Positions 9,085 to 18,480 of a stretch of 64,000 bases of DNA are shown here, one piece after another. The DNA comes from Rhodopirellula sp. (GTDB taxonomy: Bacteria > Planctomycetota > Planctomycetia > Pirellulales > Pirellulaceae), in NCBI GenBank assembly GCA_003513555.1, contig DOPG01000032.1:1263-65262 (forward strand), in the 5' to 3' direction. The translations under genes and the position numbers were made by a program. Each line of letters starts with the position of its first letter. Position 1 is the first letter of the stretch. The notes below the pieces were generated by a model. It ran no database searches and was not told the DNA's origin. It saw only the letters and a list, made by a program, of their open reading frames with translations.

Positions 9085-10326
9085 TTGACATCACGCATAC
9101 ATATCGTCGGCATTGGAGATGACGGGTTCCAAGGTCTCACCGGACACGCGAGACAATTAATCGAACAAGCAGAAGTTGTACTTGGAACAGCACCGCTGCT
9201 AAGAAAAATACCCGAAACAAACGCTGAACGAATCGAGATCGGGGGCGGTCTGGAATCATTAAAAGAAACGATTGTCAAACTTCCCAAACGGACTTCCGTG
9301 ATGCTCGCTGGGGGTGATCCGTTGTTTTATGGGATAGCTCGGTACCTCACTGATTCCTTCGGTAAAGAACGTTTTGAAGTGGTTCCACACGTTAGCAGCA
9401 TGCAACTAGCCTTTGCTCGGGTGAAAGAGAGTTGGGATGACGCATACTTAACCAACTTGGCAACTCAATCACTCGACAGAGTCGTCGATAACGTTCGCAC
9501 CGCTGAACGAGTGGGGCTATTCACAACAGATGTGATCTCACCGTCGGTCGTCGCCGAAGCTTTACTGGACCGGCGAATCGACTATTTCACTGTCTATGTC
9601 TGCGAGAATCTCGGCACACCTGATGAGGTGGTCACTCAGGGCAATTTGGATTCGATTCGCGAGCAGTCATTTTCCGAAATGAATGTGATGATTTTAGTCC
9701 GACGACAAGGCGCCGCAGATTCACCCAGCGGTAGCCGACGAAAACGGTTGTTTGGAAATCCTGACGACCTCTTCCTACAGTCACGTCCCAAACGGGGCTT
9801 GCTGACACCATCCGAGGTACGTTGTATTGCGCTTTCTGAACTCGCATTGTCGGAAAAAAGCATTGTTTGGGACGTCGGTGCAGGTAGCGGCTCACTTGCC
9901 ATCGAGGCTGCTGCGATTGCTTCCCAGGGAAAGGTTTTCGCAATTGAGATGGATGCGGAAGATTTCGGACTGATGCTAGAAAATGCGAGGATGTTCGATG
10001 TGCCCGGGCTTGTTCCAGTTCATGGTCAAGCACCGGAGGCATTCGATGAGCTACCCGATCCTGATGCGATTTTCATCGGTGGAAGTGGACGGATGGTGCC
10101 GGATCTTGTTCAAGCTGCCTTGTCACGCTTGATTCCCGGGGGAAGTATCGTCATCAATGTTTCCAGTCCTGACAATCTAGTGGCCGTGCAAACCAAAATT
10201 GACGAGGCCGGACTTCGAAGTGATGTTCGTATGATCAACATTGCCAGAGGCCAATATCAGCTGGACCGAGTTCGCTTTGACGCCCTTAATCCAACTTTCC
10301 TGGTCTTGGGACGCCAATGGCATTGA
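9085..10326 (+). CDS. cobL: Precorrin-6Y C5,15-methyltransferase (decarboxylating), CbiE-CbiT fusion
   Basis: Bifunctional cobalamin-biosynthesis enzyme that methylates C5 and C15 of precorrin-6Y and removes the C12 acetate carboxyl. Residues 1-200 form the CbiE half, a tetrapyrrole methylase beginning IHIVGIGDDGFQGL and carrying GGDPLFYGIARYL. Residues about 215-413 form the CbiT half with the class I SAM site DVGAGSGSLAIEAA near residue 262. The 413-residue length suits a complete fusion. Translation is read from TTG 9085, supported by AAGGA at 9071-9075 nine bases upstream; no suitable ATG exists. No other corrin-ring gene is adjacent, although cbiX lies 31 kb away in this window. Confidence 0.93.
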   Translation: MTSRIHIVGIGDDGFQGLTGHARQLIEQAEVVLGTAPLLRKIPETNAERIEIGGGLESLKETIVKLPKRTSVMLAGGDPLFYGIARYLTDSFGKERFEVVPHVSSMQLAFARVKESWDDAYLTNLATQSLDRVVDNVRTAERVGLFTTDVISPSVVAEALLDRRIDYFTVYVCENLGTPDEVVTQGNLDSIREQSFSEMNVMILVRRQGAADSPSGSRRKRLFGNPDDLFLQSRPKRGLLTPSEVRCIALSELALSEKSIVWDVGAGSGSLAIEAAAIASQGKVFAIEMDAEDFGLMLENARMFDVPGLVPVHGQAPEAFDELPDPDAIFIGGSGRMVPDLVQAALSRLIPGGSIVINVSSPDNLVAVQTKIDEAGLRSDVRMINIARGQYQLDRVRFDALNPTFLVLGRQWH

Positions 10327-10411
10327 GCGGTTAATGAGCGTTAGCGAAGCTGTGAATGTTCATTTCGATCGACAGTGCACGCATGCTGATGCATTTCCTC
10401 CGCCGCCATAC

Positions 10412-10441
10412 AAATGCAACACGGTTTCTGTTGTTGCATTT
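10412..10441 (+). terminator. Stem-loop downstream of cobL (candidate terminator)
   Basis: AAATGCAACA (10412-10421) and TGTTGCATTT (10432-10441) form a perfect 10-bp stem with a 10-base loop, 85 bases after the cobL stop and 77 bases before the next gene. The stem ends in TTT but no long T tract follows. Its position between two same-strand genes suggests a transcript boundary. Confidence 0.45.
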
Positions 10442-10518
10442 CAGCTTCCTGATTAGCATGGGGCAGTGGATAAAGGCTCTACATCAATACACCATCACGC
10501 AAAGATTGCGAAATCTCA

Positions 10519-11376
10519 ATGCCGATACAGAAAGCGGTCATTACAGCTGCTGCCCCAAATCAAAATCGCCTGCCGCTCCAACAATTGGTAGATCGGGATG
10601 GCGAAGAGAAAACGGCCTTGCAGCTCATTATCGAAGAGACAGTCGCTGCCGGCATTGATGAAGTCTGCGTGATCATTCAACCGGGTGATATGGAAGCTTA
10701 TCAAGCTGCCGCCGGGACACAAATTGGCAGCCTGCACTTCGTCGAGCAACCTGAGCCTTTAGGATATGCAGACGCCGTCTACCGTGCGCGATCGTTTGTT
10801 GAGGGTCAGCCGTTTCTGCATCTGGTGGGAGACCATTTGTACCTGAGCAACACAGAGGTGCCGTGCGCAAAACAGCTGGTGCAAATGGCCAACGAGCATG
10901 AGTGCTCTGTCTCCGCCGTTCAGTCGACTCGAGAAAACAACCTCCCATATTTTGGCATCGTCAGTGGTTCGCCAACTCCAAGGACCGATGGGCTTTATCA
11001 AATCGATCGAGTCGTTGAAAAGCCAACCCCCACCTACGCGGAGCAGGAACTTGTGACCCCCGGCTTGCGAGCTGGACATTACCTTGGCTTCTTTGGCATG
11101 CATGTCTTCACGGGTGAGATCATGGATCTGATAGGTCAATTATTGGATTCAAAAACTGTTTTACAGCCCACCCTTTCTGACGCGGTCGCAATGCTTTCAA
11201 CCCGTGGTAAATACTTGGCATATCGTTTGGATGGAACGCGACATAACCTTGGAATTCGATACGGTCTGCTTAAGGCTCAACTTGCCATTGGACTCAGTGG
11301 TCAAGATCGGGATGAAATACTCATTGAACTGATTGATCTGTTAGCAAATCGAACAGATACCGGTGCGACTCCATGA
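10519..11376 (+). CDS. GalU-like sugar nucleotidyltransferase with altered G-loop
   Basis: A 285-residue protein resembling UTP-glucose-1-phosphate uridylyltransferase (GalU). It keeps KAVI at the N-terminus, TALQLIIEETVAAGIDEVCVI, EQPEPLGYADAV, VGDHLY and DGLYQIDRVVEKP, all in GalU order. The nucleotide-binding loop is odd: where GalU has a glycine-rich AGLGTRxLPxTK segment this protein has AAPNQNRLPLQQL, lacking the loop glycines and the usual lysine. It may be catalytically weak or a non-catalytic partner. Its stop overlaps the start of the next gene by 4 bp (ATGA, 11373-11376), so the two are translationally coupled and probably act together. Confidence 0.8.
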   Translation: MPIQKAVITAAAPNQNRLPLQQLVDRDGEEKTALQLIIEETVAAGIDEVCVIIQPGDMEAYQAAAGTQIGSLHFVEQPEPLGYADAVYRARSFVEGQPFLHLVGDHLYLSNTEVPCAKQLVQMANEHECSVSAVQSTRENNLPYFGIVSGSPTPRTDGLYQIDRVVEKPTPTYAEQELVTPGLRAGHYLGFFGMHVFTGEIMDLIGQLLDSKTVLQPTLSDAVAMLSTRGKYLAYRLDGTRHNLGIRYGLLKAQLAIGLSGQDRDEILIELIDLLANRTDTGATP

Positions 11377-14300
11377 GCTCTCTGATCGATATCATTCTTT
11401 CGGACGACAACGAAGTTCGAAACCGCTCACTTGATTCGGTATGCTCCGGTGCGAACTTGGAAACACTTCTTGGCCATTGCCGGGACTTGGATGATTTCAG
11501 GCGTGAGGAAGACAACCTATACCATCGTGTTCGTGCTCTGTTTTTCTTGTCAGCGATCTATCGCTACCATCTGCCAAAACAGCTCAATGCCATACAGTCG
11601 GGGTACATCCCTTACACAGGATACGAGCACTTACTTTCGCGACGTTTTGTTGAAGCGATTGATTCGTTCCTGCTCACACAACAAAACCAAGGTCCCTGTG
11701 ATGGAGTCGCCAGTGCCTTGGCACAAGCGTATCGTCAACTCGCGTTCCAGACACTTGCAGATCAGGTGCGCCGGAGTGTCCGAACAGTCAAAGGTAACCA
11801 ATGGATGTTCAGGTTGGGTCATCCTGCTGAACAGCCATTACGAATTCGACCAGAGATACTCAAACCACATTCAGACACCGGAGCAATGCCCATTCTGCGT
11901 GAAGTCACTGCAGTACGCATGGATTTTTCTCACAGCGCGTGGAGTGACATCTTCTTTCTGGGAATGGATTTTCCAGAAGGAGCCCGCGTTCTCAACGCAT
12001 CTGTCGATCTAGGGGTAAGAGGGCGTGATACAACCACCAATCCCCCTATTGAAACTTACCTCCGAGTGATTGATCGTCCAGTCATAAGACTGACCAGCGT
12101 GGACTTGGGCTCCACCGTGGAGGTTGATTCAATCGCCAACATGTTCGACTTCGCTCAAGATCACTTGGGACTACTCAAGGCCGCTGTCATTGCCTCCGGT
12201 ATTGTTCCACCCGGCCTGGAAGGATGCGGACATTCACTCGTAGGACTATTGACCCGTCTCGTAGGTAGCGGGCGAGGAATCGAGGTGGTCAGCAAGATCA
12301 ACGACATTCCAAAGGGATCTCGATTGGCTGTGTCGACAAATCTTCTCGGGTCATTGATTTCATTGATGATGCGAGCCACTAATCAAACGACAAGCCTGAC
12401 TGGCACATTGCAGGAGAGTGATCGGCGGCTTGTAGCAGCACGTGCGATTTTGGGTGAGTGGATTGGCGGAAGCGGCGGCGGTTGGCAAGATTCAGGCGGT
12501 GTCTGGCCGGGAATCAAACTTATCGAGGGAGCAAAATCTGAGGATGATGATCCCGAATTTGGGATTAGCCGTGGGCGGTTGATGCCGACACACCATGTGA
12601 TGTCCGAACGTGAAATCTCCAGTGAAACAAGACAGAAAATACAGGACTCATTGGTACTAGTGCACGGTGGGATGGCACAAAATGTCGGTCCCATTTTGGA
12701 AATGGTCACAGAGCATTACCTGCTTCGAAGTGAGAACGAGTGGGAAGGTCGTTTCGATGCAATGAAAATTCTTGATGAAATTGTCGAAGCGTTAGGTGAT
12801 GGTGATCTGCGGCGAATCGGTGATGCTACCACCCGCAATTTTGAAGGCCCTCTGCAAACGATTATTCCGTGGGCCACCAACCGTTTTACTGATTCATTGA
12901 TCACACAATGCCGCGAACAGTATGGTGATCAATTCTGGGGTTTCTGGATGCTGGGCGGCATGTCCGGTGGGGGTATGGGATTCATTTTTGCTCCTGAAAT
13001 CAAAAAATCAGCTCAGGACTGGCTCGGCCGCACTCTGATCAAAACCAAACAGCTTCTGCAAACCTCTCTGCCGTTTGCGATGGATCCTGTCGTCTATGAC
13101 TTTAAAATTAATGATGACGGTTCCAAAGCGAATTTCATTGACGAACCTGCAGCAGGGATGCCGGAGCAATATTATTCGCTTGTACTGCCTGGTCTCTTGC
13201 GCGCCTCAATGAGGGAACTAAGCCCTGATCAGCGTCTCGAATTGGAACATCTCGGACAACAGTGCCGAGCCAGCAACAATCAAAAACACACAAAGCTGCT
13301 GGACAGCATTCTTCCGCAAGCCACCACTGCAGCCTTACAAACTGCTAATCTGCAACAGATACTGAATGGTTGTGGTTTTGACCAACAGCAACATGAAGCG
13401 ATTCGAAGTGATCTACAAAGTGGAAGAATTGGTCTCGCTCAAAATCGTCTTTCCAACAACTTGACGTTGAAAGATATAAAGCCAGAGGATTTCATCGAAA
13501 CCCGATCTGGCGTTCCTGCCCAACTCGTTGAACTCGGCCATCAGGCCATCCAGCAGGGTAAGGTTGGAGTCGTCACGTTGGCCGCCGGTGTGGGAAGTCG
13601 TTGGACAGAAGGCGCAGGAGTTTGCAAAGCACTCCACCCCTTCAATCGATTCTCAGGGCGCCACCGAAGTTTCATAGAGGTCCACCTGGCAAAGAATCGC
13701 AAAACGAGCAACGATTGCAATGCCTCGATTCCTCATGTGTTTACGACCAGCCACTTAACCGATGACGCCATACGAACGCACCTGAGAACACACCAGAATC
13801 ACGGTCTCGAAAATCAAGTCTACGTTTCGACGGGCCGGAGCATCGGGATGCGGATGATCCCCATGATTCGGGATCTTCGCTTTCTCTGGGAAGAAACAGC
13901 GCAGCAAATGCTGGATGAACAACAACAGAAAATGAGAGAAAGCGCACGGGCAGCATTGATGGGCTGGGCCAGACAGATGGGAGAAGGAACTGATTACATT
14001 GACAATCTGCCGCACCAGTGCATCCACCCCGTTGGTCACTGGTACGAAGTGCCCAATATGTTACTCAATGGAGTACTGCATCAAATGCTCAGCGACCAAC
14101 CAGAGCTCGATTACCTGATGCTTCACAACATTGACACCTTGGGTGCCAATGTCGACCCCGGCTTGCTCGGCATGCACATCAAGCAGCAAAACACACTCAG
14201 CTTTGAAGTCATTGGGCGACGGATTGACGATCGAGGCGGAGGCTTAGCGTCAGTTAATGGTCGCCCACGACTGGTGGAGGGGCTCGCCATGCCTGATGAT

Positions 14301-14687
14301 CAGGCCGAATTCAATCTGACATTCTACAATTCAATGACAACATGGATTAGCATCGATCAACTGCTCGCGTCATTCGGGCTCGGGCGACAAGATCTCAATA
14401 ACGGACCACGTGTCGGTACCGCAGTTAGACAAATGGCCTCGCGCCTTCCCACTTACATCACCCTGAAAGATGTCAAAAAGCGATGGGGACACGCCCAAGA
14501 GGATGTCTTTCCCGTCGCTCAATTCGAAAAACTTTGGGGCGACATGAGCGCCCTACCAGAAATTGATTGTTCCTTTTTTGCAACCCCGTTACGGCGTGGG
14601 CAGCAACTGAAGACACAGGCACAACTGGATCCATGGAAACGCGATGGCAGCTCGACCTATGTAGAATCCCTTTGCCATTGGAAGTGA
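11373..14687 (+). CDS. GHMP-kinase-like / UDP-glucose pyrophosphorylase-like fusion protein
   Basis: A 1104-residue two-part protein. Residues about 175-590 resemble the sugar-kinase half of FKP (fucokinase/GDP-fucose pyrophosphorylase): PKGSRLAVS (313-321, GHMP motif 2 position), GGGWQDSGG (368-376), and GGMSGGGMGF (528-537, motif 3). The motif 1 region is altered. Residues about 700-1104 resemble eukaryote-type UGP: LAAGVGSRW with Lys752, CIHPVGHWYE, LHNIDTLGANVDP and a GG-containing strand before RPRLVEG. Residues 1-170 are helical and unassigned. In FKP the pyrophosphorylase precedes the kinase; here the order is reversed. Inferred role: making a nucleotide sugar from a free sugar in one polypeptide, or a regulatory derivative. 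It is coupled by ATGA to the upstream GalU-like gene. Confidence 0.75.
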   Translation: MSSLIDIILSDDNEVRNRSLDSVCSGANLETLLGHCRDLDDFRREEDNLYHRVRALFFLSAIYRYHLPKQLNAIQSGYIPYTGYEHLLSRRFVEAIDSFLLTQQNQGPCDGVASALAQAYRQLAFQTLADQVRRSVRTVKGNQWMFRLGHPAEQPLRIRPEILKPHSDTGAMPILREVTAVRMDFSHSAWSDIFFLGMDFPEGARVLNASVDLGVRGRDTTTNPPIETYLRVIDRPVIRLTSVDLGSTVEVDSIANMFDFAQDHLGLLKAAVIASGIVPPGLEGCGHSLVGLLTRLVGSGRGIEVVSKINDIPKGSRLAVSTNLLGSLISLMMRATNQTTSLTGTLQESDRRLVAARAILGEWIGGSGGGWQDSGGVWPGIKLIEGAKSEDDDPEFGISRGRLMPTHHVMSEREISSETRQKIQDSLVLVHGGMAQNVGPILEMVTEHYLLRSENEWEGRFDAMKILDEIVEALGDGDLRRIGDATTRNFEGPLQTIIPWATNRFTDSLITQCREQYGDQFWGFWMLGGMSGGGMGFIFAPEIKKSAQDWLGRTLIKTKQLLQTSLPFAMDPVVYDFKINDDGSKANFIDEPAAGMPEQYYSLVLPGLLRASMRELSPDQRLELEHLGQQCRASNNQKHTKLLDSILPQATTAALQTANLQQILNGCGFDQQQHEAIRSDLQSGRIGLAQNRLSNNLTLKDIKPEDFIETRSGVPAQLVELGHQAIQQGKVGVVTLAAGVGSRWTEGAGVCKALHPFNRFSGRHRSFIEVHLAKNRKTSNDCNASIPHVFTTSHLTDDAIRTHLRTHQNHGLENQVYVSTGRSIGMRMIPMIRDLRFLWEETAQQMLDEQQQKMRESARAALMGWARQMGEGTDYIDNLPHQCIHPVGHWYEVPNMLLNGVLHQMLSDQPELDYLMLHNIDTLGANVDPGLLGMHIKQQNTLSFEVIGRRIDDRGGGLASVNGRPRLVEGLAMPDDQAEFNLTFYNSMTTWISIDQLLASFGLGRQDLNNGPRVGTAVRQMASRLPTYITLKDVKKRWGHAQEDVFPVAQFEKLWGDMSALPEIDCSFFATPLRRGQQLKTQAQLDPWKRDGSSTYVESLCHWK

Positions 14688-14707
14688 GTCTTTTCAGACA
14701 CAGCGAC

Positions 14708-15415
14708 TCAATCTGACGAATTGGAATTCTCGAGATCCGCCAATCGTTTCTCCAATGTATCGATGCGATTATTGACCGTCTCCAATCGGTTCAACAGTTG
14801 GTCGACCGCTGTTCGATTTGTATCTTTAGACTCAGTTGCAACGGCCGAAGATTTTGCTGCATTCTGTTTTTCGAGTTTCGCGTTTAAAAATTGACGTTCC
14901 TGCGGCGGGTACAGGGTGTGTGAAAATGTTTGCCCCCGGCCAGGTGGGGTAAGCGATTCCACCAATCCCTTTTCAGCTAAACCACTGACCACTGCTTTCA
15001 TCGCGTTCAGGTCAGTAAATGGATGCATTCGCGATGCTCGTGTACGCAATTCGCCCAAGGTTTGGGGACCTCTCAACAATAACTCTGTCATAACTGCGGA
15101 GCCCGCTCCATCAACGTCCAGCCAATCATAAGCTGCATGCCGATATTTAATCGCCCGCCCCGAACCCTGCACCTCCCGCGCGGCACCAAGCCTACGAAGT
15201 TCATCTAACGCCAGCAAAGCATCTTCATCATCAAGATCCATTTTGGGATCACGATTCGACTTCTGGTTGCTACCAGTCACGATACCGGACAATGTGAGAG
15301 GGTAATTGTCGGGAGTGGTTTTGGCTTTTTCTACTAACACGCCCAGGACTCGCCGGGCCGAAGCGGAAAGAGGGACAAGACTCGCTTTCGTCTCATCAGC
15401 AGATTCATCATTCAT
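14708..15415 (-). CDS. YceH/DUF480 family protein
   Basis: A 235-residue protein of the YceH (DUF480) family, composed of two winged-helix-like domains; the family has no firmly established function. The hallmark N-terminal stretch is present: LSASARRVLGVLVEK, then TTPDNYPLTLSGIVTGSNQKSNRDP. The second domain contains MTELLLRGPQTLGELRTRASRMHPF. The C-terminal 45 residues form a predicted coiled coil (QLLNRLETVNNRIDTLEKRL). ATG 15415 is chosen because GAGAGA lies a few bases upstream and the family N-terminus follows; further in-frame starts up to 15490 add a non-conserved segment. It is convergent with the fusion gene, only 20 bp apart. Confidence 0.88.
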   Translation of the reverse strand: MNDESADETKASLVPLSASARRVLGVLVEKAKTTPDNYPLTLSGIVTGSNQKSNRDPKMDLDDEDALLALDELRRLGAAREVQGSGRAIKYRHAAYDWLDVDGAGSAVMTELLLRGPQTLGELRTRASRMHPFTDLNAMKAVVSGLAEKGLVESLTPPGRGQTFSHTLYPPQERQFLNAKLEKQNAAKSSAVATESKDTNRTAVDQLLNRLETVNNRIDTLEKRLADLENSNSSD

Positions 15416-15664
15416 AAAATCTCTCGACGTGGTCATCAGGTCACAGGGCCAAAGGTGGCAAGCATCGGACGCCACCTTCATTGTCATCAAACACGTCCAT
15501 CCATGGCAACGCCCCTCTACGCATCAACGCCACTACAAGATGCACTCAGCTGATTACACACGAGGATCGATCGCTCGACATGGTCAGCCGTTTCGCACAC
15601 TCTCGAGAAAAATTCGACTAAAATCGAGGTGAACAGCATTCGACAATTCAATGGGCGGTAATCG

Positions 15665-17338
15665 ATGAACCAATATCAGTCAATCAGCAAAATTTGCCGG
15701 CGGCCTCTCTTAGCTGCATTGTTGCTAACTCTAGCCACAGCCATTGGGCCCGCAGCAGCGTTGGCTGCTGACAGACCCAATATTGTGATGGCGTTTGCCG
15801 ACGACTGGGGCAAGTATGCGAGTGCCTACGGCGCCTTGGCACCAGGTGGGATTAACGACCACGTTTCAACCCCCAACTTTGACGCCGTTGCCCAGGACGG
15901 GCTTCTATTCACACGAGCATTTGTGAGTGCTCCATCCTGCACACCATGCCGAAGCTCACTACTTTCAGGTCAGCATTTCTGGCGATGCAACCGTGCGTCG
16001 ATCCTGCAGGGCGCGATCTGGGACATGTCGATACCTGCGTACCCTTTGCTACTGGAGGACTCTGGATACCGCATCGGACACACATACAAAGTTTGGAGTC
16101 CAGGAACCCCTGCGAATGCGCCTCACGGTGGAAAATCACGTGCCCACAACCGCCATGGATCCAAATTCAATCAGTTCTCGCAGTCAGCCATGAAGAATAC
16201 GAACCGTGATGCGGGAAAAAGAACTTTACTTGAAGAGGTACGCAAAAATGTTCGATCGTTTCTCGACGCGGACAACGATGGAAAGGCTGACAATGATCAA
16301 CCATTCTGCTATTGGTTCGGTCCTACCAACTGTCATCGCAAATGGATCGCCGGTAGCGGCAAAGAATTGTGGGGTATCGACCCTGATTCATTGAAAGGAA
16401 AGTTGCCACCCTTTTTGCCAGATGTTCCAGTCGTCCGAGAAGACTTTGCAGACTACCTTGGCGAAGCACAAGCATTTGACGCAGGTCTTGGAGTTCTGAT
16501 GGAGGAACTAAAGCGGATCAATGCGTTCGAAAACACCATCCTTGTGGTCAGTGGTGACCATGGTATTCCAGGTATCACACGGGGAAAATGCAGCCTTTAC
16601 GATCTGGGCACTCAAGTACCACTGGCGATTCGTTGGCCCAAGGGAATTACAGCGAAAGGAAGAGTCGTGGACGACTTCGTTAGTTTACCGGACTTGGCTC
16701 CAACTTTCTTAGAAGCTGCAGGGGTGGACGTTCCAAAGAACATGACCGCAAAGTCTCTTTCTACAATTTTCAAAAGCAATGCGTCCGGACTCATCGATGC
16801 AAGCCGAGATGCTGTCTTCACCGGTCGGGAACGACATGTCGCACATGCCCGCACAGGCAACAAACCGTATCCCCAACGAGCAATTCGCACGGACCAATAT
16901 CTTTACATCATCAATTTCGAACCTGACCGCTGGCCGATGGGTACAGGGCCCGGATTCGGTGCAGATAACTCCGCTATGCCAGACTATGAAATTCTACGAG
17001 AAAATACTTTCGCCGCATTTGGTGACCTGGACGCAAGCCCGACGAAAGCATGGATCATCACGCACCGTGACGAATCACCTGACTTTTTTGAATATGCGGT
17101 TGGCCGGGCCCCAAGATTTGAGTTATACGATATTAAAAAAGATCCACACTGCATCAAGAATCTTGCCTCATTGGAAACGACTAAACAAATCCAGAAAGAG
17201 TTGCATCAGCGTTTGACAAGAGAACAGGATCGGACAGGTGATCCGCGTATTTCGGATCAAGTGATATTCGAATTTTCCCCGTTCACTGATTCCATGCATC
17301 GTAAACGGAACCAAGGAAAACAGAACAAACCCAAGTGA
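15665..17338 (+). CDS. Secreted sulfatase (arylsulfatase family), first of three
   Basis: Type I sulfatase hydrolysing sulfate esters, probably on sulfated polysaccharides, outside the cytoplasm. A signal peptide ends near AAALAAD (about residues 12-35). The formylglycine site is CTPCR with Cys92 as the residue to be matured, within [15 protein letters not shown]. Metal-site residues include the FADDWG segment (Asp46/Asp47) and VVSGDHG. An acidic Ca-loop-like insertion, [13 protein letters not shown] (about residues 202-214), precedes the [14 protein letters not shown] strand. The 557-residue length is normal. It is flanked by unrelated genes, with no dedicated formylglycine-generating enzyme in the window. 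Substrate cannot be predicted. Confidence 0.93.
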   Translation: MNQYQSISKICRRPLLAALLLTLATAIGPAAALAADRPNIVMAFADDWGKYASAYGALAPGGINDHVSTPNFDAVAQDGLLFTRAFVSAPSCTPCRSSLLSGQHFWRCNRASILQGAIWDMSIPAYPLLLEDSGYRIGHTYKVWSPGTPANAPHGGKSRAHNRHGSKFNQFSQSAMKNTNRDAGKRTLLEEVRKNVRSFLDADNDGKADNDQPFCYWFGPTNCHRKWIAGSGKELWGIDPDSLKGKLPPFLPDVPVVREDFADYLGEAQAFDAGLGVLMEELKRINAFENTILVVSGDHGIPGITRGKCSLYDLGTQVPLAIRWPKGITAKGRVVDDFVSLPDLAPTFLEAAGVDVPKNMTAKSLSTIFKSNASGLIDASRDAVFTGRERHVAHARTGNKPYPQRAIRTDQYLYIINFEPDRWPMGTGPGFGADNSAMPDYEILRENTFAAFGDLDASPTKAWIITHRDESPDFFEYAVGRAPRFELYDIKKDPHCIKNLASLETTKQIQKELHQRLTREQDRTGDPRISDQVIFEFSPFTDSMHRKRNQGKQNKPK

Positions 17339-17368
17339 CCTGCCATTGAAGTCACAGCGAAGCATCAA

Positions 17369-17998
17369 TCATGGCCGGGCAAATTCGGAACGCATTTGCT
17401 CGATCACTTTCCAGCGATGACACTCACGAAGGTGATCATTGACCATGCCCATGGCTTGCATCAAAGAATAGCAAGTTGTCGGTCCCACAAATGACCATCC
17501 ACGCTTTTTCAGTTCTTTGCTGAGAGCTGTTGACTCAGGACGATGAGCCTTCATTTCCTTGCGGTGATCAAGATATTTGTGTTTTGCTGGTTCAAACTGC
17601 CAGAAAAAGTGTGCTAGTGACCCAAATTCATCCTGCAACTCAAGGGCCCTTTGGGCATTATTGATCGCCGACTCGATTTTGCCACGATGCCGAACAATTT
17701 TTGCATCGAGTAGCATTTTGTCGACTATTGTCGAAGAAAATTTGGCGACGCTTTCAATCTTGAAATCTCGAAATGCAGATCGAAATGCGTTTCTTTTTCG
17801 CAAAATCGTGATCCAACTCAGACCTGCCTGAAACCCCTCAAGACACATTTTCTCATACAACTGCTGATCATCAGCAACTGGCTTGCCCCATTCGCGATCA
17901 TGGTACTCGATGTATTGTTGATCATCCCCGCACCACCAACAACGTTGCAGACCATCATCCCCAACGGTGTAGTCTGGCAATTCTTTCCTCGGGCTCAT
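17369..17998 (-). CDS. tag: DNA-3-methyladenine glycosylase I
   Basis: Tag excises 3-methyladenine from alkylated DNA to begin base-excision repair. The 209-residue protein keeps the zinc-ligand pattern of E. coli Tag: Cys20 and His33 with the same 13-residue spacing, plus His189 and Cys193 in NDHLREC. Other family marks are WWCGDDQQYIEYHDREWG, CLEGFQAGLSWITILRKR and GWSFVGPTTCYSLMQAMGMVNDH. The start ATG overlaps the stop of the upstream DciA-like gene in an ATGA arrangement (17995-17998), so the two are translationally coupled. Confidence 0.95.
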   Translation of the reverse strand: MSPRKELPDYTVGDDGLQRCWWCGDDQQYIEYHDREWGKPVADDQQLYEKMCLEGFQAGLSWITILRKRNAFRSAFRDFKIESVAKFSSTIVDKMLLDAKIVRHRGKIESAINNAQRALELQDEFGSLAHFFWQFEPAKHKYLDHRKEMKAHRPESTALSKELKKRGWSFVGPTTCYSLMQAMGMVNDHLRECHRWKVIEQMRSEFARP

Positions 17999-18342
17999 GT
18001 CTGGATGCGAAACCTCAAATCCTTGACTTTATTTTCGGGTAGCTGCCGCTGAATCCTTTTCAGAATGCCACGTTTTCTGAAATTCAATTCCTGCAGAGTG
18101 GCTGAATCCGAAGCATAAATATGAAGCACTCCTTGCCTCAAGTTACCTATCTGCAAACTTCCACCAAGTTCGGATCCGACTTCCAAGACCAGTAATTCGT
18201 GGATCGCCTCGTTGGCTGACACCTGTGCATACCCACGTCGAGAAATCAGCTGTCCCACAATCGACCCAATGCGTCGCACCCGCGGTTTTTCGGCATCTGT
18301 TCCTTGCGTCGGTCGGGACTGGGATTGTCGACGTTTCACCAC
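17995..18342 (-). CDS. DUF721/DciA-like protein
   Basis: Small basic protein of the DUF721 family; DciA members of this family help load the replicative helicase in many bacteria lacking DnaC. Visible family features are an N-terminal basic region, the helix IGSIVGQLISRRGYAQVSA, and a C-terminal KH-like part with LEVGSELGGSLQIGNLRQGVLHIYASDSATLQELNFRKRGIL. The start is taken as GTG 18342 (or the adjacent GTG 18339) because GGAG lies at 18348-18351 with 5-8 base spacing; a GTG at 18381 would add 13 residues without such a site. It overlaps tag by 4 bp, tying a replication-related protein to a repair enzyme. Function is by family only. Confidence 0.78.
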   Translation of the reverse strand: MVKRRQSQSRPTQGTDAEKPRVRRIGSIVGQLISRRGYAQVSANEAIHELLVLEVGSELGGSLQIGNLRQGVLHIYASDSATLQELNFRKRGILKRIQRQLPENKVKDLRFRIQT

Positions 18343-18480
18343 AATAACTCCGGGATCTGGGACTCGGATTCTAAACCACACAACGAGGGTGTACCAATCC
18401 CATTGGGGGCGTAACGTAAATTTACGACGTCAAATTCCCATCTGGACAATCAACGATGTGATGGTTCAACTGAGGGGCAC

